Shown: one piece after another, positions 1 through 5,969 of the stretch
Layout of the letters: every line of letters begins with the position of its first letter
Position numbering within the stretch: position 1 is the stretch's first letter
Assembly (NCBI GenBank): GCA_937975735.1
Contig: CALJUI010000391.1
Location: forward strand, 1 to 22,230
DNA from: an uncultured Rubrivivax sp.
GTDB taxonomy: Bacteria > Pseudomonadota > Gammaproteobacteria > Burkholderiales > Burkholderiaceae_C
Length of the DNA: 22,230 bases
Reading direction: 5' to 3'
The notes under the pieces: generated by a model
The model's input: the letters and a program-made list of their open reading frames with translations, nothing else
Told to the model about the DNA's origin: nothing
Database searches by the model: none
Position numbers and translations under genes: made by a program

Positions 1-284
1 GCAAGGGGGGCGCCGGGGAGGCCGGGCGAGGGGGGGGCGGCGGTGGCGGCGAGCGCAAGCCGGCTCGGCCAGGGCCGGCGGTCCGAGGCGTTCCTGCGAC
101 CGAGTATCGCCGTCGCCAGGCAGGCCAGCGCTGCGGCGGCGGTCATGGCGAGGAAGAGCTGCAAGGGGATGCGCTGTTCCGCGATCCGCGTGTAGACCTC
201 GGCGACCGCCAGATCGGCCGTGGCCAGCGCCAGCAGCACGGCTGCCGCGCCCAGGTTGGCCGGGGCCTCCCCGCGTGGACTCAT
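1..284 (-). CDS. Membrane protein, N-terminal part only (runs off the window)
   Basis: I do not recognise this gene. The reading frame opens with ATG at 284 and stays open to the window edge, giving 94 codons of an incomplete protein. The ATG overlaps the TGA of the upstream methyltransferase gene in an ATGA arrangement, which supports both the start and co-transcription. The visible part has one hydrophobic stretch at about residues 12-28 (AAAVLLALATADLAVAEV) and another at about 50-68, so it is probably an inner-membrane protein with at least two helices. The last 15 codons become Pro/Gly/Ala-rich and lie in a very G-rich stretch with a run of seven G at 31-37, where a sequencing indel could have shifted the frame. 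Its place as third gene of a small operon suggests a role in the same surface-glycan modification, but nothing in the visible part names a function. Confidence 0.55.
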   Translation of the reverse strand, partial: MSPRGEAPANLGAAAVLLALATADLAVAEVYTRIAEQRIPLQLFLAMTAAAALACLATAILGRRNASDRRPWPSRLALAATAAPPSPGLPGAPL

Positions 285-1609
285 GAGCGCCTGGTCAGCA
301 GCACCATCGTTCGCGCCGCCGGCGCGAGATCGCGGCGATCGCTGACCTCGAAGCCCGCATCGCCGAAGGCCTGGAGCTGGCTGTCCAGCGAGTACTCGGC
401 GGGATCACGCCGCCGCTGCGAGCACAGCAGCTCCACCTGCGGGTCGTCGGGGTGGATCAGCTCGACGATCACATGCCGTCGGCTCCAGCGCGCCGCCAGT
501 TCGGCCACCTGGCGCATCGGCAGCGACGCCGCGATCGCCAGATGGTGCACCAGGGCGAGCATCATCACGACGTCGAAGGCCTGGTCCGCGCGCTGCGGCA
601 ACCCGGGGTGCTCGCGCCCCAGCCATCCGCGCCCGCCCTGCAGGTCGTCCAGCGGCGTGACCAGCGGATGGATGCGGCGGTCCCCCCGCTGGGCCCGGTA
701 CAGGCGATCGATGCTGTCGTGGTCGCCGTCGAGCGCCAGCACGCGGGCGCCGGCGTCGGCGGCCATGCGCGAGAACTCGCCCGTGTTGCAGCCCAGGTCG
801 GCGACCCAGCGCGGCTGGCAGGCACCCAGCCACTCCGCCACGCAACGACCCTTTGCCGCCAGGCTGTCGCCCGGGTACTGCGGGCGTTCGTCGACGTAGC
901 CGCGCCACACCGACGGCACCTTGTGCTCCTTCGGGGCGACGCTGTCGAGCATCCAGCCCATCGACGTGTGCAGGCGTTGCCGGAAGCTCGCGTCCTTGGC
1001 CGGGTCGTACGCCGCGCTGGCGGCGGCCCCTGCCTTGGATGCATCCGACGGCTGCCCGCCGGCGATCAGCGGCCAACTTCGCGTCAGGAACCGTGATGCG
1101 CCGAGCATGCGCCGCGCAATCTCGGGCGGCACCCCGTCGCGCCAGCTGCGCAGCAGCTCGTGCGCCTTGACGCCGCGACGCTGGGACAGCAGCAAGGGCA
1201 CCACGAAGTGACGGGCGAACTGGCCGCCGGCCCACCACAGCCGGCCTTCGATCGGTGTCAAGGATAGGTGGTCGCAGAAGACGGGACGGCAGCCGTCGAA
1301 GATCACGTTCCAGGCGCTGCCGTCCTTCAGTTCGAAGCCCGCTTCAAGGGCGGACTCGGCCAGCGTCAACGTCAGCTTCGCCGCGTCGAAGAACTGCGAG
1401 TCGCACCACTCAGGGGGCTGCGTGACGAAGGGCAGCCGCGGCGAGACGACGGTGGACGGATCACGGAACTCGAAGGGGACGAGCTGCCCCGCTTCGACCC
1501 AGCGGGCCGACAGTGGCGAGTGAAGAAAGTGCTCGCTCGGCAAGGGCGCGTAAAGGCGCCTGATCACTTCCTCCCCGGCGAGCGAGATGCTGCCCTGGGG
1601 GTCCCTCAC
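281..1609 (-). CDS. Kinase-like / class I SAM methyltransferase fusion protein (NoeA-like)
   Basis: The protein has 442 residues from the GTG at 1609. That start overlaps the TGA of the small upstream gene as GTGA and has GAGGAA just before it; upstream in-frame starts would overlap that gene. The N-terminal half has a kinase-like signature, LKDGSAWNVIFDG at about 94-106 followed by RPVFCDHLS, where the Asp, Asn and second Asp stand where phosphotransfer folds hold ATP-Mg. The C-terminal half is a Rossmann methyltransferase with SAM motif I DLGCNTGEFS at about 271-280 and an acidic residue after the next strand (LALDGD). This layout resembles NoeA, a nodulation-related methyltransferase family, and homologues near polysaccharide genes. 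The methyl acceptor cannot be read from sequence; a sugar or lipid carrier of the locus is an inference. I am sure of the methyltransferase fold and less sure that the kinase-like half is active. Confidence 0.85.
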   Translation of the reverse strand: MRDPQGSISLAGEEVIRRLYAPLPSEHFLHSPLSARWVEAGQLVPFEFRDPSTVVSPRLPFVTQPPEWCDSQFFDAAKLTLTLAESALEAGFELKDGSAWNVIFDGCRPVFCDHLSLTPIEGRLWWAGGQFARHFVVPLLLSQRRGVKAHELLRSWRDGVPPEIARRMLGASRFLTRSWPLIAGGQPSDASKAGAAASAAYDPAKDASFRQRLHTSMGWMLDSVAPKEHKVPSVWRGYVDERPQYPGDSLAAKGRCVAEWLGACQPRWVADLGCNTGEFSRMAADAGARVLALDGDHDSIDRLYRAQRGDRRIHPLVTPLDDLQGGRGWLGREHPGLPQRADQAFDVVMMLALVHHLAIAASLPMRQVAELAARWSRRHVIVELIHPDDPQVELLCSQRRRDPAEYSLDSQLQAFGDAGFEVSDRRDLAPAARTMVLLTRRS

Positions 1610-1794
1610 CGGTTCCTCAGGCGGTTCATCAACCGCTTGAAGGCGTCGATCGGATGGCGAACGAAGACGAGGACGGCGCCGACCAACGCGATCAGGCCCT
1701 GCCAGAGCAGCATGCCGGTGCCAGGATCGATGTAAGCGTGCGCCGACAGCGGCCACAGCAGCAGGCAGCAGATCCAGATGAGTGTTCTTGTCAT
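1606..1794 (-). CDS. Small membrane protein with AYIDPGTG motif
   Basis: This gene encodes 62 residues from ATG 1794, which has GGAG five bases upstream. A longer in-frame start exists at 1866 but adds a polar segment before the signal and lies upstream of the likely transcription start. The N-terminus is signal-like (TRTLIWICCLLLWPLSAHA), with a plausible signal peptidase cut after AHA at residue 20. The mature protein begins YIDPGTG and is followed by a single membrane helix at about 28-46 (MLLWQGLIALVGAVLVFV) and a basic tail. Tiny proteins with YIDPGTG are common beside surface-polysaccharide genes, but I know of no assigned function. The tail would lie in the cytosol if the signal is cleaved. 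The TGA overlaps the GTG of the methyltransferase gene, so the two are probably translated together. Confidence 0.85.
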   Translation of the reverse strand: MTRTLIWICCLLLWPLSAHAYIDPGTGMLLWQGLIALVGAVLVFVRHPIDAFKRLMNRLRNR

Positions 1795-1824
1795 TTCCAC
1801 TCCGCCAGTCGATTTGGATGGTTC

Positions 1825-1854
1825 ATCGTAGCCCTGCATGGGGATGCATTGCAA
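1825..1854 (-). promoter_or_regulatory. Candidate sigma-70 promoter for the small downstream operon
   Basis: On the minus strand a -35-like TTGCAA (1854-1849) and a -10-like TACGAT (1830-1825) are separated by 18 bases; each matches the consensus at four of six positions. Transcription would start near 1818, giving a leader of about 24 bases that keeps the GGAG site before ATG 1794. It lies in an AT-richer patch within the 125-bp gap after the acetyltransferase gene. The call is by eye and has no direct support. Confidence 0.4.
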
Positions 1855-1859
1855 CAAAT

Positions 1860-1873
1860 CTGTCACATGACAG
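1860..1873. promoter_or_regulatory. Inverted repeat next to the promoter candidate
   Basis: CTGTCA and TGACAG form perfect 6-base arms around a 2-base centre. The site sits a few bases upstream of the -35 candidate for the 1794-to-1 operon, where an activator would bind, and just after the end of the acetyltransferase gene. The arms are too short and too close together for a stable hairpin, so a dimeric protein site is the likelier reading. The regulator is unknown. Confidence 0.35.
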
Positions 1874-1920
1874 CCCGATGACGGCCCGATGGACTAGGGG
1901 GCCGACGCCGAGGTCCGAAC

Positions 1921-2595
1921 TCAGTGGTTCGTCGGCGGCATCGGCAACTCGCGTGACTTATGCAGTTCGACGATCTTCACGTCGTCGCCCACGTCGCGCG
2001 GCACCAGCGTCTTGGCGTTGACGAACAGCCGGCTGCCCATCGTGACCTCGGTCGTGACCGTGCAGTCCATGCCGAAAAAGTTGTCGTCGCCGATATGCAC
2101 ACGGCTGCCGGTCGACGTGCCGGAAGAGAAGTAGTTGTTGTGGCCGACCTGCGTGCCCGCCGTCAGGCGCACGCCGATGTCGACGAAGCAGGCGCGGCCG
2201 GTCGTCACCTGCTGGTCGACGACCGCGCCCGCCAGCACCACGGAACCGTCACCGACCCGTGCACCGGGCTCGATCATCGCGCGCGGGTGGATCAGCGTGA
2301 ACAGGCGGTAGCCGGCCGACAGCACCCGCTCCAGCGCCGCCCGGCGCCGGGTCATGCTGGTGTAGCCGATGGCGAAGAGCAGTTCGGCCGTCCTCGGGCC
2401 GTGCTGTGGTGACGCCGCCGCCGAGGCCAAGTCGCCGAGCGTGACGAGCCCGCCGCAGACCGGCACGCCGGCGGGCTGGGTGTCGTCGACGAAGCCGAGC
2501 AATTCGACGTCTCCTCCGCCGTGCGCGACCACGTGGTGATGCAGTTGCCGGCCGAGGTGGCCGGCGCCGTAGATCAGCAGCCGCCGCGGGCTCAT
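1921..2595 (-). CDS. NeuD-like sugar/acyl acetyltransferase (left-handed beta-helix)
   Basis: The product has 224 residues, close to the usual size of NeuD/PglD-type acetyltransferases. The N-terminus is a small Rossmann-like domain with LLIYGAGHLGRQL at residues 6-18, which in this family holds the sugar-nucleotide end of the substrate. From about residue 106 to 200 hexapeptide repeats of the left-handed beta-helix follow (IEPGARVGDGSVV, IGDDNFFGMDCTV). H152 in VGHNNYF is a candidate catalytic base. Such enzymes move an acetyl or other acyl group from CoA to an amine or hydroxyl of a sugar. The ATG overlaps the TGA of the carrier-protein gene as ATGA, and this is the last gene of the long minus-strand operon. 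A substrate linked to the carrier-bound amino acid is possible but is inference. Confidence 0.85.
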   Translation of the reverse strand: MSPRRLLIYGAGHLGRQLHHHVVAHGGGDVELLGFVDDTQPAGVPVCGGLVTLGDLASAAASPQHGPRTAELLFAIGYTSMTRRRAALERVLSAGYRLFTLIHPRAMIEPGARVGDGSVVLAGAVVDQQVTTGRACFVDIGVRLTAGTQVGHNNYFSSGTSTGSRVHIGDDNFFGMDCTVTTEVTMGSRLFVNAKTLVPRDVGDDVKIVELHKSRELPMPPTNH

Positions 2596-2843
2596 CCCGG
2601 GCGCGCCGCGGACTCGCGCAAGTGAGCGAGGATGGCGCCGGTGCCCTCGAACATCGCAGCGATGCGGTCCTGCGGCACGTCGATGCCGTAGTGCGCCTCG
2701 AGCTCGAAGATCAGTTCGACGTGGCGCAGCGAGTCCCACTCGGGCAGGTCGGCCGGCGTGTAGTCGCCCGGCGGCACCGGACGCCCGAGCACGCGGGCGA
2801 ACAGGGGCCAGAAGTCGGCATGGTCGGTGTCCTGGACGGGCAT
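2592..2843 (-). CDS. Acyl/aminoacyl carrier protein (second carrier protein of the locus)
   Basis: This 83-residue protein has the fold pattern of an acyl carrier protein. The phosphopantetheine site is Ser38 in EWDSLRHVEL, and it is followed by the acidic helix II and a helix III typical of the family. It would carry an activated acyl or aminoacyl group as a thioester in the cytosol. Its neighbours are an oxygenase gene and a synthetase-like ligase gene just upstream, which makes an amino acid the most likely cargo. ATG 2843 lacks a clear ribosome site. An alternative GTG at 2867 overlaps the oxygenase stop as GTGA and would add eight residues; the operon style here makes it a serious rival. 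The stop overlaps the next gene's ATG. The fold is clear, while the cargo is inferred. Confidence 0.88.
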   Translation of the reverse strand: MPVQDTDHADFWPLFARVLGRPVPPGDYTPADLPEWDSLRHVELIFELEAHYGIDVPQDRIAAMFEGTGAILAHLRESAARPG

Positions 2844-2863
2844 CGTCTTGTCGTCGGGCGGTC

Positions 2864-3631
2864 TCACATCTTCTTGTACAGGGTCGCGAAGCCCGCCAGC
2901 CGGCCGTTGATGGTGTCCAGGTCGAGCAGCGCCTTCGGGTCGATGTCCTCGACCCCGTGCATCGTGCGGCCATCGTAGACGATGATGTCGCCGGGCAGAG
3001 CGCAGTCGTCGAGTACGACCCGGCGATCGCCGATGTCGACGAAGGCGCCGCCTTCCTCGAAGTGCGTGCCCTTGGCGGTGATCGTCAACACGCATTGGTA
3101 GAACCGGGTGGACTTCTCGTCGGCGACGTCCTTGACGATGTAGTCGGTGTGACGGCGGAAGAAGCCGCCGCCACGTGGGTACTGGTGGAAGCGCGCCGCG
3201 GTCCACAGGCCGTTGTCCTCGGTGCCCTCGATGGCGAAATCCAGCGGCAGCCGCGCAAGGTGGTTGCGCACGCGCGCGAGGCTGCGCAGTCCGTCATGCA
3301 GCCCCCAGATGTCCTCCGCCCAGAACGGGCTGTAGCAGGCGCGAAAGCAGCGTGCATCGTCGTTGCTGGCGCTGCGCGACTCGCCGCCGAGCAGCAATTT
3401 CTGGAAGTTGCTGCGCACCGCGTCGGCCGAGTGGCCCTTGCCGGGATGGTCCTGGCGCCGGTCGAAGGTGGAGACGATGCGATCGTGGGCCCGGTGCATC
3501 TGCTCCGACGACACGACGCCGCGGATGCAGGCGAAGGTGCGGCGCTCCATCGCGTCGATGAAGTCGTCCAGGCGGATCTGCGCCGCGTCCTCGACCTCGA
3601 ACAGGTTGTCGTCGAATGCCCAGTCGGCCAT
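2864..3631 (-). CDS. Fe(II)/2-oxoglutarate-dependent oxygenase (phytanoyl-CoA dioxygenase-like)
   Basis: The protein has 255 residues from ATG 3631, which follows a strong AAGGAGG (3643-3637) with a spacing of five. The iron site is readable as His161-Thr-Asp163 in RRHTDY and His225 in GRTMHGVED, with Arg244 in INGRLAG as the likely 2-oxoglutarate anchor. The order and spacing fit the double-stranded beta-helix oxygenases of the phytanoyl-CoA/prolyl hydroxylase type. Asp163 is present, so it should hydroxylate or desaturate rather than halogenate; halogenases of the SyrB2 type have Gly or Ala there. Many relatives act on amino acids tethered to carrier proteins. It sits between a synthetase-like ligase and a carrier-protein gene, so an aminoacyl thioester is the natural candidate substrate. 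The oxygenase class is well supported; the substrate is inference. Confidence 0.85.
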   Translation of the reverse strand: MADWAFDDNLFEVEDAAQIRLDDFIDAMERRTFACIRGVVSSEQMHRAHDRIVSTFDRRQDHPGKGHSADAVRSNFQKLLLGGESRSASNDDARCFRACYSPFWAEDIWGLHDGLRSLARVRNHLARLPLDFAIEGTEDNGLWTAARFHQYPRGGGFFRRHTDYIVKDVADEKSTRFYQCVLTITAKGTHFEEGGAFVDIGDRRVVLDDCALPGDIIVYDGRTMHGVEDIDPKALLDLDTINGRLAGFATLYKKM

Positions 3632-3636
3632 GGTGT

Positions 3637-3643
3637 CCTCCTT
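3637..3643 (-). promoter_or_regulatory. Strong ribosome binding site of the oxygenase gene
   Basis: AAGGAGG five bases before ATG 3631 is the best Shine-Dalgarno match in the minus-strand operon. It lies in the 23-base gap after the ligase stop and fixes the oxygenase start, whereas the open frame continues upstream without such a site. It may mean that the oxygenase is made in more copies than its neighbours. Confidence 0.75.
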
Positions 3644-3654
3644 GCCTCGTCGGT

Positions 3655-4815
3655 CTAACCGGCGAGCCCGAGCGTCGAGCGCAGGCCCGCAGGCCAGGCC
3701 TGGACCTCTGGGCCGTGCTGGCAGAACAGCGCATAGGTCATGCGCTCCATGCCGACGCCGATGCAGCCGGACTGCGCCGTGCTGCCGTCGCGCATGCGCA
3801 CGTCGAAGGCCTTGCCGAAGAAGTCGGTGTGCAGGTTGATCGACCCGACCGCGATCTCGCGGCCCAGGTGCGGGATCGGTGCCAGCAACTCGTACTTCAG
3901 CCGGTGCGCGTTCTGGAACACCGACTTCATCGCCGACTCGTTGGCGAAGAACGGGTCGTTGGCGGTCTCGATCTTCGCGTTCAGGTGCAACTCGGCAATG
4001 AAGCGCGACAGGCGCTCGATCAGGCGCTGCCGGGCCTCCAGCACGAAGCCCTCGCCGCCGACGAACATGATGTCGCGGACCGAGAAGTTGGTCAGCCGAT
4101 CCAGCCGCTGCGTCGCCGAGCGCTCGTTGCGGAAGACCTTGTTGTAGGTCGTGTAGAAGGCGTCGTCGAGGTCGGTGCGGCCTTCCAGTGTGTAGTAGCA
4201 GCAGTCGCAGACGGCGGGCTGCAGGCCGTAGCTCGAATCGGCCATGTGCTCGTCCATCGGCACGCGGTCGAAGTCCGCGCCCTTGCCGTAGCGCTTGGAG
4301 AACGCCGAGCGGCTGGCGAAGTCCTCCTTCACCGGCGCGCACAGGATCATCTGCTGCGGGAACTCGTGGAAGTAGTCGATCTTCCTGAACAGGCGCACCG
4401 GCCACACCGCGGGGTGCTCCTGTTCGATCGCACCGAACTCCCGTGCCATCGCCAGCACGCCGGACTGGATGCCCTGCATCACGCGCAGGAAGTCGCCCTG
4501 GAAGGAGTAGAAGCCGGGCTCGATCGGCATCACGTCGCGCCGGGCCTCCAGCGCCGGCTGGGGGTCGTCGCGGTAGCCGATCGGCGCGTCGTGCTGGTAC
4601 ACGAGGTCCTTGTTGATGTTCTTCGCGATGAAGGCGAAGCGCCTGGCCATCGACAGCATGGCCTCGGTGGAGCCGGGGTCGTCGTGCAGGACCACCAGGT
4701 GATCCGCCTGGGCGCGAAAGCCCTGCACGCGAAAGCTGTTGCGCAGCGCCGCCTCGACGAATGCGAGCTGTTCGGCGCCGGGCATGGGTTGCAGGTCGAT
4801 GCGCAGTTCAGTCAC
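3655..4815 (-). CDS. Class II aminoacyl-tRNA synthetase-like amino acid:carrier-protein ligase
   Basis: The 386-residue protein carries class II synthetase landmarks: motif 2 (TTYNKVFRNE, 222-231) and motif 3 (GCIGVGMERMTYALF, 350-364). No tRNA-binding arm is visible, although about 70-100 unassigned N-terminal residues precede the core. This matches the truncated seryl-tRNA-synthetase relatives shown for Bradyrhizobium and others to load glycine or alanine onto carrier proteins as thioesters. Those proteins bind zinc through Cys, Glu and Cys; here Cys203 (in VCDCCYY), Asp248 and Cys351 fall at the matching spacing, judged from memory. The start is a GTG with GGAG upstream, overlapping the end of the glycosyltransferase gene by eight bases. 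The oxygenase gene follows after 23 bases and the carrier-protein gene next, which supports the role. It should activate an amino acid with ATP in the cytosol. The amino acid chosen is unknown. Confidence 0.8.
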   Translation of the reverse strand: MTELRIDLQPMPGAEQLAFVEAALRNSFRVQGFRAQADHLVVLHDDPGSTEAMLSMARRFAFIAKNINKDLVYQHDAPIGYRDDPQPALEARRDVMPIEPGFYSFQGDFLRVMQGIQSGVLAMAREFGAIEQEHPAVWPVRLFRKIDYFHEFPQQMILCAPVKEDFASRSAFSKRYGKGADFDRVPMDEHMADSSYGLQPAVCDCCYYTLEGRTDLDDAFYTTYNKVFRNERSATQRLDRLTNFSVRDIMFVGGEGFVLEARQRLIERLSRFIAELHLNAKIETANDPFFANESAMKSVFQNAHRLKYELLAPIPHLGREIAVGSINLHTDFFGKAFDVRMRDGSTAQSGCIGVGMERMTYALFCQHGPEVQAWPAGLRSTLGLAG

Positions 4816-5884
4816 GCTGTGCTCCGGGGGCCGGCCCGACCATCACCTTGTCGACGACGTAGAGCGGCCGGCCCTTGGCCTGGTTGTACAGGCGGCCCAG
4901 GTAGATGCCGAGCACGCCCTGGTTGAGCAGGATCAGCCCGCCGATCAGCGAGGTGATCGTGACGGTGCTGAGCCATCCGGGCACGCTGTAGGCGGCCGGG
5001 TCGATCAGGTAGCGCACCACCAGGAAGCTGCCGTACAGCGCCGAGCACAGCGAGATCGTCAGGCCCAGCGCGACCGAGATGTACAGCGGCCGGTTCGAGA
5101 ACGAGATCATGCCGTCCAGCGCCATGCGCAGCAGCCGCATCAGGTTGTAGCTGGACTCGCCTTCGGGGCGCGCGGCGTGCTGGACGTCGATCGACGCGGT
5201 GCTGAAGCCCAGCCACTCGACCAGGCCGGCGAACATCCGATAGGCCTCGCGCATGCTGCAGAAGCCGTCGACGACCGGCCGGCGCATGATGCGGAACGAG
5301 CCGACCGCGCTGTCGAGCTTGACGCCCGACAGCAGGCTGAAGACGCGGAAGTAGGCGCGCGACGTGAATCGCTTCCACCACTTGTGCTGGCGATTGATGC
5401 GCCGCGCGACGACGATGTCGAAGCCCTCCTGCGCCTTGGCCAGCAGGCGGGGAATCTCCTCGGGCTGATCCTGCAGGTCGCAGTCCATCACCACCGTCCA
5501 CTCGCCGCGCGCGAGGTCCATGCCCGCGGTGGTGGCGTAGTGCTGGCCGAAGTTGCGGCTGAGCTTGACGACGGTGAGATGGGGCACCTCGCGCACCAGC
5601 CGCGCCATCACGTCCCAGGACTCGTCAGGGCTGCCGTCGCAGACCAGGATGATCTCGTAGCCGCAGCCCATCGCCGACAGCGTGCGCGTCAGGCGCTCGC
5701 ACAGCGCCGGCAGCAGCGGCGCGGCGCCGTAGACCGGGCTGACGACGCTGATCAGCGGCACAGGCCGGGTCGCCGCCGCTTCGGCGGCGGAGCCGAGCTG
5801 CCAGGGGCGGACCGGCGCATTCATGCGCAGCGTCGGACAGCCGTAGATCGACGAGGAGGCGATCTCATCCTGCGATTGCAGCAT
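4808..5884 (-). CDS. Family 2 polyprenyl-phosphate glycosyltransferase with two C-terminal membrane helices
   Basis: The protein has 358 residues from ATG 5884; a start at 5824 has no ribosome site, and AAAGG precedes 5884. The GT-A domain shows the nucleotide-sugar loop SVVSPVYG at about 47-53, the CDGSPDES turn, and the metal-binding DCDLQD at 134-139. GSFRIMRR and the later EGESSYN match the DPM1/GtrB/ArnC group, which moves a sugar from a nucleotide onto undecaprenyl phosphate at the inner membrane. Two hydrophobic helices lie at about 268-291 and 308-330, followed by the family-typical NQAKGRPLYVVDK tail. The donated sugar cannot be read. Its stop codon overlaps the start of the synthetase-like ligase, so the two are translationally linked. 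A lipid-linked sugar made here could be the acceptor of the amino acid, which is inference. Confidence 0.9.
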   Translation of the reverse strand: MLQSQDEIASSSIYGCPTLRMNAPVRPWQLGSAAEAAATRPVPLISVVSPVYGAAPLLPALCERLTRTLSAMGCGYEIILVCDGSPDESWDVMARLVREVPHLTVVKLSRNFGQHYATTAGMDLARGEWTVVMDCDLQDQPEEIPRLLAKAQEGFDIVVARRINRQHKWWKRFTSRAYFRVFSLLSGVKLDSAVGSFRIMRRPVVDGFCSMREAYRMFAGLVEWLGFSTASIDVQHAARPEGESSYNLMRLLRMALDGMISFSNRPLYISVALGLTISLCSALYGSFLVVRYLIDPAAYSVPGWLSTVTITSLIGGLILLNQGVLGIYLGRLYNQAKGRPLYVVDKVMVGPAPGAQRD

Positions 5885-5969
5885 GTTTGGCGCCTTTCGC
5901 CGAGACCGCAACGGCCTCGAACGAGGGGTTGGCGGCCGCGCCGGACGCGCTCCGCCCGTGCGGTATTCC

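Noticed and set aside
1..60. Run of G-rich sequence as a structural element
   Set aside because: It may form G-quadruplex-like structure, but it sits at the window edge within an open frame and could include a sequencing error.
3616..4926. Long open frame of 436 codons on the plus strand
   Set aside because: It lies antisense to the ligase and glycosyltransferase genes, whose motifs are clear. Its product is rich in Arg, His, Val and Gln with no recognisable motif, as expected for the complement of a high-GC gene.
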